DNA from: Emergomyces orientalis
Taxonomy: Eukaryota > Ascomycota > Eurotiomycetes > Onygenales > Ajellomycetaceae
Length of the DNA: 64,000 nt
Assembly: GCA_002110485.1 (NCBI GenBank)
Contig: MOWL01000069.1
Location: 434,001 to 498,000 of the forward strand
Direction: 5' to 3'
Program-made: the position numbers and the translations under genes
In this document: in pieces, positions 1 to 11,654 of the stretch
How positions within the stretch are numbered: the stretch's first letter is position 1
How the letters are laid out: the number at the start of each line of letters is the position of its first letter
Notes under the pieces: model-generated
The model's input: the letters and a program-made list of their open reading frames with translations, nothing else
Told to the model about the DNA's origin: nothing
Database searches by the model: none

Positions 1-1149
1 CGCTGGGGCTTATCGTTAAAGTAATAGCCGACAACAAAGCTGCAGTTCAACTTTCCCTGAAGGTTGATCAGAGTGTGGCAGTCCGTGATTTCCTTTTCCT
101 ATATCATACAGAATTATGAGCGTTTCATGCTCTAAATAGCCTGTGGGATTTGTGGCAAACTTACGAGGCCGATGAGATACACCTTGAAGTTCTCTTGGCG
201 CATCCTCTTCTCGATTTGGTCGAACGTTGCCAGCGGAACTGCCTTGGAATATATTTTTATACCCTACGGCACCCAATATATCAGTAATAAGGAAGCCAGG
301 GTGGGTACAGAAGAATTTTACTTCACGGAAATCCTCGAGATCCTTCTCATCACTAGCTTTCTTAAGCATCGCCCAGGCCTCTTCCGGAAGTTTATCTGGA
401 ACATGGTGTTGATCGAACTTGCGATTCTGGGTGCATTCCATGGTTTTATGGCCTATTTTCGATTGAGGGCGAAATTAACATTTTGTCTCTTCTTGCATTG
501 TAGTGACCTAGTGGTAAACTTACCTTCCTGCTTGCAGTTCTTGCAGATATCCGCCGGTTTATCGGGGCACTCAGAAGCAGGATGGCCTTCCTTCTCACAG
601 ATTCGACAGGCTCCCTTGAAAACATGAGGCTTCGTGCATTCCGCTTTGTTGTGGCTAGGGAGACAGATGAGTGAACGTTCATATTTTATTCCAAGCAAAA
701 CATGGCTTACCCTTCTTCACCACAATTAAAACAAGCTCCAATGACCTTGCGAGGCTCAGTACATTCACGGGCAAAATGGCCGGACTGACCACAACTAGAA
801 GGCAAATTGTTATTAGGTACCCCTCTGATTGCAGAACTAGGTCCAGCTTACTTGCGACAGGCATCATCTCTGCCTTCAGGTTCATTGCCTCCAACAACAT
901 TGCCGGCGTCAAACCCATTTTGGTTCCCTGTATTATTCCATGTCTGGCCGCTATCACCACCGTCGTTCCAGCTCGCATCTAACCCATCGATGACATTTTA
1001 GTACCCAGTTTCAAGGTTTCTCCTGTAAGGACAAGGCAGGTAATCCCAGTGGGTTGCGGATTATAATGGTATCGTGTGAGGTTTTCTGAGGAAACTGGAA
1101 GGATTTTATTGAATTTACCATCGACGTCTCCAGCGTCCCAACTAGCCAT
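1..1149 (-). CDS. CCHC zinc-knuckle nucleic-acid-binding protein (3' end cut by window edge)
   Basis: Seven exons can be placed: 1149-1119, 978-852, 794-711, 654-524, 452-322, 242-165 and 56 to beyond position 1, all with GT-AG introns and matching phases. The protein starts MASWDAG, has a Gly/Asn/Asp-rich N-terminus of about 50 residues, then four C-x2-C-x4-H-x4-C knuckles: CRNCGQSGHFAREC from residue 51, CFNCGEEGHNKAEC, CRICEKEGHPASEC and CKNCKQEGHKTMEC. A C-terminal domain follows (EEAWAMLKKASDEKDLEDF, later FVVGYYFNDKPQR) and runs off the window. Knuckles of this kind bind single-stranded nucleic acid; fungal relatives are annotated as zinc-knuckle or cellular nucleic-acid-binding proteins. 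Introns 2, 3 and 4 each interrupt a knuckle. The start is the ATG at 1149, which gives an open first exon. Exons 6 and 7 are the least certain because the family normally has extra residues at that junction. Confidence 0.85.
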
Positions 1150-2897
1150 GATTCCTTGACTTGCGTGGCTCTAGAGAGGCTTTACCACAAATCACTATTG
1201 GGCTGATCAGCATGCAAGCATGCAGTCTTTTTGAACCTCCCCTTGTGCATAGGTGTGTTGAGGTAGGAATGGGTAATTGCATAAAGCGTAGCGAGCACTT
1301 GATGAGACAACAAACGGCGACGCCCCAAATCCAAATATTTAAGATCAAAGGGTGACCATATGGGAGACTCACCAGCTATTTCTTTTCCCTCTAGAGGCCA
1401 AGAGTATGTTCTGTATTTCAAGATGTCCTTGTAGGCGTTGTATGGGTAGAACAGAAGAAAGGGGGAAAGGGCTTGGTGGGAGAAGAGGAGGAAGTGAAGG
1501 GGCTTTTATGTTTAGTTGGGATAACAACACTGACTCTGCTACTTTCATGGCAACCATTTTCTTTCTCTGTTGTGAATGATCGGACTAAATTCACTCTGAC
1601 CAAGAGACTGCTCTTGTTGCTACTGTCGGAACCCTTTCCTCGTTCTAGCTTTTAGCGGCTTCAATTCCAACTAAATTTTACCTATGCATCAGCTATTTCC
1701 ACTTGTCAAATAGATAGAAAACAGAGTTTATCTTTTAGTGCGTATTTTCACATTTTTGAGAGTATCTTTTAAGTCATGTACTGTACTTCTACAGGTTGGT
1801 GCGATATTAGATATCCCCAGAAATTCTAGAAGACTCTCGAAATACGGGCAATTTACTGAGGATATTGTGGCTGGGGGTGCGCACTGGAGCAGAGGTGATA
1901 GTTAAAGGTGTATCTCTGTATTTTCCAGACCAGCGTTAACAACAGAAAAATCAGATTAATCTTTAAAAGAAATTCAAACCAGCAGGACCATCCCCGTCAT
2001 TGAGCCTAAATGCTGCGGACCTTGGTTCATCCTTGGTGCCAAACACGCAGAGTTGAAACTCATTTTGCAGAGTTGGCAACCTATCTAGAGATATGTCAAC
2101 GCCAGTATCAAAACACAATGAAGGGATCTTATCGCAAACAGTTTGACAACTAGCAAGCTAGAGAACTGAAAGAAAATGAAAGGGATGAATATGACCCACC
2201 TCCCTTAGCAGAAGTCTCACCCGTATTGGCCGATGTCTACTGAAAGTATACACGTTAGTGCCTGCCGAATGGCTAACTACCTAAGTGGACAGTTTCAAAC
2301 CGAATTTTGTTTCCCTAGAGAACCTAGCCAGACATTTCTTTCGGTTTCATACTCCAGCACGATTCATTGGCAGTTAACCCCTGGCTTCTTTGGCTGGTAA
2401 TTGAATCACCTTTCTCCAGCGTTGCCGAAATATGTGGATATAACTTTCTTGGACTATACGTATGGAATTGAAGCCGTTGATTTCTAAACTGGCGCCTTAT
2501 TAGTATATTAATGTATTTTTATATTTATTGATTGCCGAGTTCGTAAACATGTAATATTTCATTACTCTGGTCTCTATATTCTGGATCCCTCAATGCTGTG
2601 TGAACAGTGTCTGGAATGAGCTCCTGGAGCTGCTAATTCTCAGAAGGAGTCACTTACCTAGGCATGTAGGAAGTTAAGCAAAGTGTTCCTGCTGTTATTA
2701 AGACTTCCAGGATATGGTTGCTGAAGGACTCCGCTATATTAAATGTCAAGATTGTTTCCATTCATAAATGACATCACCTAGGTAGGCATGCTGGTAGTCC
2801 ACCACAATGCAGGGGCGTGTTGCCTGTAGTTTCAAAACTGGTTTCCGTCGGACTAACTCTTCATATGTTGAACGACGGGACCAATGAGTATACTAAA
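1150..2897. other. Intergenic, no gene seen
   Basis: About 1.7 kb between the zinc-knuckle gene start and a decayed gene. Short overlapping open frames at 1142-1655 show no recognisable protein and several begin at non-ATG codons. The palindrome ACCTAGGT is present at 2776-2783. Confidence 0.6.
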
Positions 2898-3740
2898 TTA
2901 AATATGGCAAGTCATCGTCGCTAGGTCCTCCGTGATACGTGACAAATCATTGTTCATGATGAACCTAGCATGGATAACACATCGGATTGCGGTTTCTTCA
3001 GGTACGGCAGGTCGGAAGGACCACCATTTTGCAAGCATGGTGTCGTGATAGATTCCGCAAACGACGCACTCAAATTCTCCGCCTATCACCTTTGCGCGCT
3101 TGAGCCTCGCGTTCTGGTCTATTACTGGAAAAGGCCGCATAAAGAATCAGATGCTCTTGTCGATAGTCAGTAAGTCAGGAGTAGGCAGAGGCGAATGAGA
3201 AGGGAAACAACTTCTCCAACCCAGTTGAGCGGGTTAGAGCCATAGGGATCGATCGACTCCTCAATCCTCGGTAATGTTAAAATCACCCCATTCTCCAGAA
3301 GAGCGCGCTCCCGCCATAAGTTGATGATCGGGTCCAAGTATGGAGCGACATACTTGTGCTTGATGCCCAAAGAAGAACGAACAGCGCTATCACAATTCAA
3401 CCCTGCGCCAGCACGAGAGTTACCAACATTGATGGACCGTGTATAGTAATCCATGGCAGCGTATCTAATTGGTTGTGTCATGATGCCGTGGGGGATTGGT
3501 TCCTGGTTGTTATCTCTCGCTTCTTTAACAATGGATACTACTGGAAGAAAGTCGAAGTTCGTGATATAAATCCACATACCATGGCCAACCAGAGAAGATA
3601 TTTAGGGATATCGTCAGGCAAGTTCCCGATACGTTTCCGGAGAGGCAATATCTGGGCGCCAGATATGGTAAGGAAACTCTTCCGGGGATGTCATCAGCGG
3701 TATGGTATTACTCATTATCGCGAGTAAATTCGGGATTGTC
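2898..3740 (-). pseudogene. Decayed copy of an uncharacterised fungal protein family
   Basis: Reading from about 3740 leftward gives MSNTIPLMTSPEEFPYHIW..., then ETYRELA, a TGA, RYP, a TAA, and an open stretch to about 3167 with VVSIVKEARDNN, TQPIRYAAMDYYTRS and GDSAVRSS-like text (here CDSAVRSS). A second piece at 3140-2898 carries GGEFECVVCGIYHDTMLAKWW and ARFIMNNDLSRITED in another frame. I recall these phrases from a multi-copy family of unknown function in Aspergillus and Onygenales genomes; this is memory, not a search. The two early stops would each be undone by a single C-to-T change (CGA to TGA, CAA to TAA), as expected from cytosine deamination or repeat-induced point mutation. The remaining frame breaks support a relic and not an active gene. 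Confidence 0.55.
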
Positions 3741-4385
3741 AGGTAAGCCGCGAAGCTCGGCTCTGAAGCTCGCATTATGATCATAGCGAATTATCACATA
3801 GATCAATGATGTTAGCTTGTATTTGCGGATCTACAATCTTTTCTCATTTGTGCGAAAACTTACAGAATACATCGTATTTGAGGAAAAAAAGTGAGAAAAT
3901 TAAATTATTACCTTAAATCGTAGCCGGCATATAATCTGCTTGTTACTACCTCGCTTAACTTTTATTAGAATTTGCAGTTCAACTACAATTCTCTCGGCTA
4001 ATTAGTTAATTATTGGGGAATGCTAGAGATTTTTCAGGTCAGGCTTCTTTCTGCTTTGCAACTGCTGCACAGAGTTGTGGAGAGCGCAAATACATTACTA
4101 ATAGGGAGCAAGCTTTTAAAGGCCCTTCGCTGAACTTGCGTGTAGGATGTTCAATACAGTCTCAAAGCCTTGATGAAAAATAAAAGAAGATTGAATGATG
4201 GAGAAGAAGAAAAAAGTAAGGGGAAGCAAGTGGGAAAAAAAGACACTGAAAAATGAGAAAATTTTGAATATCCTGGCACAACCGTCCCATTTTCGACCGC
4301 GGTTTTATACGTTCCACATATATATAGCCCATCAATTTCAATGCACCAAGGGAACGCGATTTCATCAAGTATGCTGTAAGGAGCC
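3741..4385. other. Intergenic, AT-rich, no gene seen
   Basis: AT-rich spacer between the relic and the 3' end of the coiled-coil gene. Frames read antisense at 4151-4476 are shadows or trailing sequence of that gene. Confidence 0.6.
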
Positions 4386-5776
4386 TCATTTCTGAACTTC
4401 CTTTTGAATATCTTCCATTTCCCCAATAATCTCTGTAACTTGGGCAGATGCTACATCCATCCCACCAGATCGCCACAACTCGGGATGTACGACCTTTGAC
4501 GTGCCAACTACGATCTTGGAAACCTCAGTCTTGAGCTTAGAGAGCTGCTCCAGCAGTTCCAGCAGAGCCGCCTTGGTCGTCTTGCACTGCTCGTAGGGTT
4601 TAAGCTGCCTGGCGCCATTTAGCTCCTTCAGAAGCATTTTTTTGGCCTCTTGCTCGTTGAGAAGGGCTTCCTGTACTTCCTCGAGCTCATCATCATGCTT
4701 CTTTTGTAGTTCCATGAGTTGCCGGATCTCATCGCGGGAACGGTTTAAGGCATTTTGTGAATTCGATAGCTGAAATGCTAGATCTTCTGCACGTTTTGTT
4801 TCCGCTTCGCACTTCTGGGCTTGGTGTAGGAGGTATAATACGTCTGCATCCTTGGCAATCCGTACTATCCAGGCGGAAGCGGAGCTAGGGTTGGATACCT
4901 GGGTATTCTTATGATTATTGCGATTGTCATGATTATTACCGACACCCACAACTGTATTAGTTCTGCTTATGGAGGGTATATCCGCTTTGGGGGAAATGCT
5001 GCTGCATGAATTCATCGAGGAGAAAATGGGTGACATTGGAGTCTTGGGAAGTTTTGGCGGATTTGGACGAGGTATGTCATTCTCCGCCGAAAGTTTTCTT
5101 TTGAGTGTATCATTCAGGGCCGAACTAGGGGTGTCACTCCTCTTGAATGAAGAATAAACGCCAAGTCAGTATGCTTGGTGGAAATTAGTAAAATATCGAC
5201 CTTAAAACTTACTTTGGAAGAAGCCATTTGCTCTGGTGCACGCCCTCCGGGAATATACTCGGCATCTAGCTTGCTGTCGAGAGACATATCTTCAGGCTCA
5301 TCGTCTGAATAGACATATTGGGGGGTACTTTTTCGACGGTGACCGGTTTTTGGCCTACCAGCCAACAGTGGGTTTGTGAGAGGTAACTTCTGTCAATGTC
5401 GTTAGTAGGTTCCATGAATATCGCTCCTGAAATAAGTATCACACGTATCAATCACCTCTCTCTCTCTGCTTGCTTCACCACCGACAGCCCGGTTCGGGTA
5501 GAACGTCTAGCGAGTTGGCAGAATTAGGCAGGTGTCAACAGCAACTCATCTTTTCCATTGATGAGGACCAACCTCTTGAAATTCCTGTCCAGCCACACCC
5601 TTATGCTTCTCATGGAGATCGACCAATCTTTGGTCTTGTTCTAGAGCCGACAAATCTCCTAGACGTTCCCTAGGAATAGCAAAACCGGGAGATTCAGACG
5701 AAGTTCGCATTGCTCGTAATTTATGTAGAATGGCAGGATTATTCCCGAGTTTTAGGACTACATGTAAGGATGGCAT
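4386..5776 (-). CDS. Hypothetical coiled-coil protein, 378 aa
   Basis: Three exons: 5776-5573, 5389-5213 and 5141-4386, 1,137 bases including the stop. The N-terminus starts MPSLHVVLKLGNNPA and carries ALEQDQRLVDLHEKHKG. The middle is basic and Ser/Pro-rich (KTGHRRKSTPQYVYSDDEPE, then PRPNPPKLPKTPMSP). From about residue 200 the sequence is a long charged coiled coil (RSRDEIRQLMELQKKHDDEL) ending KEVQK. The protein looks soluble, probably nuclear or cytoskeletal from the basic linker and coil, but I do not recognise the family and assign no function. The first intron uses a GTTGGT donor, unusual but also used by the SNX4 gene in this window. The start is the first in-frame ATG of exon 1; an earlier exon cannot be excluded. 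Confidence 0.65.
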
Positions 5777-7253
5777 AGGTAGGAGATGTGAAACGGGTCA
5801 CTGCAGGAGCGGCACGGGAAGATGAGAGACAATAGGTAATCAGGCCTGAAAGTAGGTATCGAGGGTATGAGAGGATGATATTTGTACTTGGCAGTTAGAG
5901 TACAACCGTAGATTTCAACACCGGAATCTTCTCATTTTGTTGATTCAACAAGCAGTGTCGTTGAGTGTAATCATCTCCACAGTTCAGCTGATATGCTGAT
6001 AGAAGATGCAGCAACTGAGTGAAGGAAAAAATGTTCACAGATAGACTAAAAATGCCTGTGCACAAAAAAAATCCACAGCCATGAAATTGACAGTTCGAAA
6101 CAAAGATAGTCAAGCCTAGTCAGTCATTACTGAAGAAGAGGAGAGAGAAATTGCATACCCTCCTAACAGATTCAAGAAAAAGCAAAAATTCGGCTGGCAA
6201 AAGTTACAATGCCCTGTGTGAAAATGAACTCCTTTTAGTGCTCGGGTATTGTGCTTTGACTTCGCTTGCAAGCGCATTAAAAATCAGCGCGCAGTCAATG
6301 TATGATCTGCCGCATTGCATTTTGGGCTATTTGTTTGCCCCTGAGCGAGGATCCAATTCATCCCCCCGTCAAGGATCAGCTCCGAAGGGAAGGCAACCTT
6401 GCAGCTGCTAGCCGATGCCTGAAGTTTAGACGGGCTTCTGGTTTGCTTGACTTGGTGGCTAGCAAGACCCAATCACCTGGCATGTCAAAAGCCTTGGTCG
6501 GTGAACATGCCACAGCTGGACTGGGAGGTCTGTGACCGGGGTGACGGCAGCGAGATTTAGACGGACACTCAGCCCCAAAAACAATAGATCCGTGAACTGA
6601 GGATATGATGCTTTATCTGACTTCAGGGTGGCCTTAGGGACTCCATCCAAAACACTTCAAAGTCTTTGCTCTTCTTTTCCCAAATTTGATTCATTTTTCA
6701 CCCTTCCCTGTTCCCTTTTTATTCTCCTTTTATTATCTTTTTTGTCATTCGAGGTGGAGGTGGGCCAATTGGGGAACCTGAGTCCTCCCGCACATGGTAG
6801 CAATATCTAGACGCGAAGGAACAAGAGACGCAAATGCTTGTAAAATAAGAACATTATTAGGTTTTGATATGTGTGAACAGAAATTGGTCAACTTAGGCTT
6901 GTTTTGGGTTTGCTTGAAAGTTGGAGCTATGGTGCTGAAGCGCCAAATTCAACCCCGGATTCAAAACGCTCTATCTTACCTAGGCATGGCCAGCCGAGGT
7001 TGGGGCGTTTTAGCGCATCGAATGGTTTAGCCGAACTGACAGCGCGTCAGTTAGTGAACCAGCTATCACCCCACGAGCCGAAACCGAACAGGCAGATGGG
7101 GTACTGAATATGCATCCGAGACGGTTGCTAATAATAATATGCCTCGAATGAATGTTTTATCCTGAACCGGAACCTAGGACATGGTCGCAGATAATTTCAA
7201 ACCGCGTGCCTCATTTTCCTTCTGTAATTGTTCATCACTCCAAAGAAAACACC
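5777..7253. other. Intergenic, promoter side of two divergent genes
   Basis: About 1.5 kb lies between the divergent starts of the coiled-coil gene and the enoyl-CoA hydratase gene. Small open frames overlap on both strands with no family resemblance. C/T-rich stretches near 6660-6750 look like ordinary promoter or leader sequence. Confidence 0.55.
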
Positions 7254-8286
7254 ATGCCTCCGCCCGCGACAACGACGCCTCCACCTGCAGTGAAGTTTGT
7301 CCTCCTCGAATTTCCTGCCCCTCATGTCCTGCTCGTTACAATCAATCTCGAGAAGCAGATGAACTCTCTACCAGTCGATGCAATATGGGAAATGCATCGA
7401 GTATGGAAATGGTTCGATGATGAGCCGGAGCTGTGAGTTGGTAGCTATTCGTGGAGCAATGCAAGATACAAAATACATTGAACATGGGTTGCAAAATTTC
7501 ATTGAGTTCTCTCTGATAACCTCTACTCCGTAATAGGCGCGTGGGAATAGTCACCGGGGCTGGTAAGAAGGCTTTCTCAGCCGGAATGGATCTGAAAGGT
7601 ATTACAAAATCTGCTAGAATTTACCTCTCATACAATCCATTCCAGCGAATCAAATTCAGGCTTATCAGTATGTCCACTTTATAGAGCGACAATCGTTGTC
7701 AGCTTCGGATTTTGATTCCGCTGCACGGCAAAACGCATATCCTCCCACTGGGTTTGCCGGGCTCACTCGACGAAATGGTAGAAAACCAATAATAGCGGCC
7801 TGTAACGGACATGCCCATGGTGGAGGTTTCGAAATCGTTCTCAATAGCGACATTGTGATTGCGTCAGAAAATGCGGATTTCAGACTTCCAGATGTTTTAC
7901 GGGGAACAGCAGCGATGGCTGGTGCTTTTCCGCGGCTATGTAGGACGTTTGGACTCCAGAGAGCCATGTGGCTCGGTTTGACCGCACATACCTTGACAGC
8001 CCAAGAAGGTCTGCAATGGGGCCTTGTCCAAAAGATTGTACCTATTGATGACCTGATTAACGAGGCTGTGGATGTTGCGAAACTCATTGCTAGCATGAGC
8101 CCTGATAGTGTCATTATCACTAGGGCCGGTATACGGCAGGCGTGGGAAACGAGCAGCGTTGAACACGCAACGTTTTTGACGGGAGACACCTACGCGGCGA
8201 AGCTTATGTCTGGATACAATGCAAGGGAAGGAATGCTTGCATTCAAAGAGAAGAGACTCCCGAAATGGGTGCCATCGAAGCTATAA
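7254..8286 (+). CDS. Enoyl-CoA hydratase/isomerase family protein with C-terminal SKL (293 aa)
   Basis: Exons 7254-7432, 7537-7598 and 7646-8286. This crotonase-fold enzyme would hydrate or isomerise an enoyl-CoA in fatty-acid or branched-chain acyl-CoA breakdown. The oxyanion-hole motifs are visible as GAGKKAFSAGMDLK and ACNGHAHGGGFE, followed by the usual NSDIVIASENADFRLPD segment. At the position of the first catalytic Glu of classic hydratases the text reads LPDVLRG, so Asp replaces Glu and the exact reaction is open. The last three residues are SKL, a canonical type 1 peroxisomal targeting signal, so it should act in peroxisomes. It lies 413 bases upstream of an acyl-CoA dehydrogenase on the same strand, which supports a shared catabolic role. 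The start is the ATG at 7254, followed by a Pro/Thr-rich lead and then the family's first strand. Confidence 0.9.
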
Positions 8287-8699
8287 CTAGAGTGTCATAT
8301 GCAAAACTATAGATTTCCATGTAATACTACCGTTTCTAAATTTTCGGCCTGGTGTTGCCCGCATCGGATCTCGGCCAAAAATTGCCAGGCGCTTGACACC
8401 TGATTTTCTCCGCAATTTTTGACTTGAACCGCAGCCACGGCAAAAGCCAACATCGGCTTTGAATACCTAGGTATCATTAAATCGGAGTATCTAAGAGCTC
8501 ATCAATTAAATGACGTTACGTTTTAACCAATTTTTGCCAATAATAATGTTTGTCTAATAAAATATCAAATGCCGTGATGAATAGATACACACATCAGAGA
8601 TCGCAGACGACCACCCAAAGATTTCGGTTACACTCAATTATTTAACAAACAGTTTATCTCTTCTTGTATTATCCTTCGTTCCCCTCAAGACTCATTACA
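8287..8699. promoter_or_regulatory. Spacer and likely promoter of the acyl-CoA dehydrogenase gene
   Basis: 413 bases between the hydratase stop and the dehydrogenase ATG, AT-rich in the second half. It contains the palindrome ACCTAGGT at 8465-8472. No other gene is visible. Confidence 0.4.
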
Positions 8700-10376
8700 A
8701 TGGCATCCGCCCCTTTCGGGTCCACTGCCCCCTACGCAGAGCCGCTCTGGCACTCTCGCGACACCTCCCCGTACTACAACGAATCTCACAAAAAACTCCG
8801 CATATTCGTCCGTGACTACGTTGAAAATCATTTAGGGCCGTATGCAGAGGAGTATGAAAAGCAAGGTTTTGTGCCACCAGAGGTTAGGATTCATAAACAA
8901 CTCTCTGTAAGCGCAGCTCACTGACCCCCCTACCCGTGCTCTTCATATAGGCACAAAAGCTCTATGTAGAAAAGGGGTTCACGATCACCAAGCCTACCAA
9001 GAGGGAGTATATGGGCGGACTATCCCTACCCGCTGGAATTGCGCCCGAGGAGTGGGATGTGTTTCATAATCTCGTTATGGCAGATGAGTTGAACAGGTTC
9101 GTTTTTATTTATTTATTTAGCACTGTTTTTTAAAAAAAATTATCCGTTGCTTATCCCATGTTTTGTGACGTGCAATCACTGACGGAACCCACTTCCTCTG
9201 CATCTTAATGTGACAACAGAGTTGGCTATACAGGAGTTCTTTGGGGACTTTTTGGCGGAAATAACATTGGCTGCCCTCCCATTCTGAACTTTGGGAATGA
9301 GGCACAAAGACTCAAGTACTTGCCCAGAGTTTCGCGGGGAGAAATACGATTTTGTTTGGGTATTACTGAGCCAGATGGTATGCATAAAATACGACAGTTA
9401 TCCAACCAGGCAAATGTTTCATCGAATACAAACTAACATAGTCCAGCGGGATCTGACGTCGCCAACATCCGAACCACCGCCACACGGAATGGGAACAAGT
9501 ATATCGTCAACGGAGCCAAAAAATGGATCACCAACGGGATATGGGCCGATTATTGCACGGCTGCGGTCAGGACAGGTGGAGAGGGACGCAAGGGGATATC
9601 TCTCCTAATTATCCCGTTAACAGCCAAGGGCGTGACGAGGAGACGAATGGAGAACTCTGGCGTCAACGCCAGTGGGTCAACATTCCTCGAGTTTGACGAT
9701 GTGGAAGTCCCAGTTGAAAACCTCATCGGTACTGAGAACGAAGGGTTCAAGTATATCATGTCAAGTAAGTCGCGATTCTACCTATCTCTTCCTCCTCTTT
9801 GGTTTTTCTCCCTTTCCCATTAATCATGGCGACAAAATTTCCAATCCCAAAGCCAAACTAATAATTAAACCAGACTTCAACCCCGAGCGTCTCGGCCTGG
9901 CCAGCTCCTGCATCCGCCTCTCCCGCGTTTGCGTCGAGGACGCTTACAACTACGCCATAACTCGCGAAACATTCGGCCAGCCGCTGATCGCAAACCAAAT
10001 CATCCGCACAAAATTCAGCAAATTCGGCCAGTTAATCGAGCCCTGCCAGGCATTCCTGGAGCAACTAGCCTATACCATCCACGTGGCCGCGAAGACCGGA
10101 CAGGAGGTTAATGTCGGTGGCATGACTGCGCTGCTAAAGGTGATGTCCACGCGTTGTCTGGAGAAGGTGTGTCGTGAAGCGCAGCAGGTTATGGGCGGTG
10201 CGGGGTATAATAAGAGCGGGAAGGGGGCGCGGATCGAGCAGATTAGTCGTGATGTGAGGGTTTATGTGGTTGGGGGCGGGAGTGAGGAGATTTTGAGGGA
10301 TTTGGCGGTTAGGCAGGAGATGAAGAATTTGTATGATTTGCAGCGTGCGGCGAAGAAGGAAGCTGCGAAAATATGA
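8700..10376 (+). CDS. Acyl-CoA dehydrogenase, 435 aa, ending in AKI
   Basis: Five exons: 8700-8882, 8951-9096, 9220-9377, 9447-9764 and 9874-10376. This FAD enzyme introduces a 2,3 double bond into an acyl-CoA. Recognisable family segments in order are FCLGITEPDAGSDVANIRTT (FAD/substrate loop), VNGAKKWITNG, ENEGFKYIM, and the C-terminal helices with RETFGQPL, QQVMGGAGY and GGGSEEILRDLAVRQ. In short-chain enzymes a catalytic Glu lies in an EGTSEI motif; here that position is Gly (GGGSEEI), as in subfamilies that use a different Glu. The C-terminus is EAAKI; AKI is a known variant PTS1 from Candida tropicalis, so a peroxisomal location is plausible. It sits in tandem behind the SKL-tagged hydratase. 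The ATG at 8700 gives a normal N-terminus for the family. Confidence 0.92.
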
Positions 10377-10847
10377 TTGGAAAGGAAGGCTGCGAGAAGA
10401 GGCAGCTTGGGGGTTATGGTTGATCTAGAATAAGCAGCATGTGAGAATTCGATCATTTTCTAAACCGCTTGGGAATGGTATAAGGAATGTCAATACAAGT
10501 GGGTAGTATATATACACGAACAAATGGTGTGGTAGGAATATGGTAGCATAGGAAAATGTATGCAAAACTCCGTTCAAAATACAGAACGCCAAATATAAAA
10601 AGCCATTGTGGACGTATTGTTTTTTCGTCCGGGAGATAGAGAGCCGGAGTGATCGTTTCAGCCAAAAACAAAAAAAAAAAAAAAACAAAAACCGGAAGCC
10701 CAAAAAGAAATGCGCGACCGAGTAGGGCTACTTGAAAACGGGAAAAGGGAGCCCTCGAGATTTTAAGCGCCCGTTGTGTATGTTTGTAAATAATATAAAT
10801 CCAGTCAGTGTTCAAAACGCATAAAGCCCCTTCATCTGTTTGCTATT
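10377..10847. other. Convergent 3' spacer
   Basis: Shared 3' flank of the acyl-CoA dehydrogenase gene and TVP23. It is AT-rich with a run of A at about 10671-10685. No coding sequence was found. Confidence 0.6.
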
Positions 10848-11654
10848 TTATCTGAAAATCCTCCCTATCATCCCTGAAGCAAGGTTACTCGCAATGCCGC
10901 CAGACAGTGCACTGCTTGCGAAAGTCGATGCCTGGCTGAACCGGTCACATCGTGAAAACGCTACTGTATTCGTGATAGTAAGAATAAGTGCAATTGCTAA
11001 GAAACAAACTGAAGTTAGTATTCTTCCCCATTTATGCACACCGGTTTTGACATCAAATTAAAAGATATAAAAGCTGTCAAAAACATACCAACCAAACTCA
11101 GCCAGATGACACTCTGTAATCTTATAATGGCAAGAATAGCAAGACCAATCCACAGCGCGGGAGTAGCGTATAGACTGAGCCAAAAGAACCGTTTATCCGT
11201 AGGGTTGATAGTCCGGGTATTTGGGTCTGAGCTTTCGAATACCCAGTGAGAATTGCCATCGGTGGTGTTGACTTCGTTCCACCAGCGCAGTCCGACGAGG
11301 CGGCGACCAGCAATATTTTTAAGGTAGTAGAAATCGGCGGAGAGGAGGAGGAGCGTTAGGATGAAGACGAGAACACTGGTGGAAGTAAGTCTTAGCCTTG
11401 GAACTAGGGTGATTTATGGGGGTATGGGATGAGCGACGACGAACAAGTTATGGATGAATAAGAGACCAAATAGATACATTAATAAACTTCCTATTAAAGG
11501 GATTGTAAAACTTAGTCCAGTTCCGAGAATTGTAAAGATATTCATGAGAGGAGAGCGGTTTATACAAACCGATGCGGAAGCCTAGAAAGACCAGCAGGGT
11601 GACTGGATGCGCGCTGAGGCGCCAGTTAAGCTCCCCTGAGGTACGTTGGTCCAT
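10848..11654 (-). CDS. TVP23: Golgi membrane protein Tvp23 homologue (188 aa)
   Basis: Four exons: 11654-11570, 11490-11445, 11375-11089 and 10996-10848. The protein reads MDQRTSGELNWRLSAHPVT, then hydrophobic segments, LLLLSADFYYLKNIAGRRLV, the family signature GLRWWNEVN, two more hydrophobic segments and the C-terminal FSRCDRFSQAS. This order matches Tvp23/FAM18, a four-span membrane protein of late Golgi and Tlg2-containing vesicles in yeast. The length is typical (about 190-200 residues). Exon 2 is only 46 bases, and its donor GTTCGT was chosen because it restores the conserved NFVLVFIL. Another TVP-class gene, TVP38, lies 4.9 kb to the right. Confidence 0.93.
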
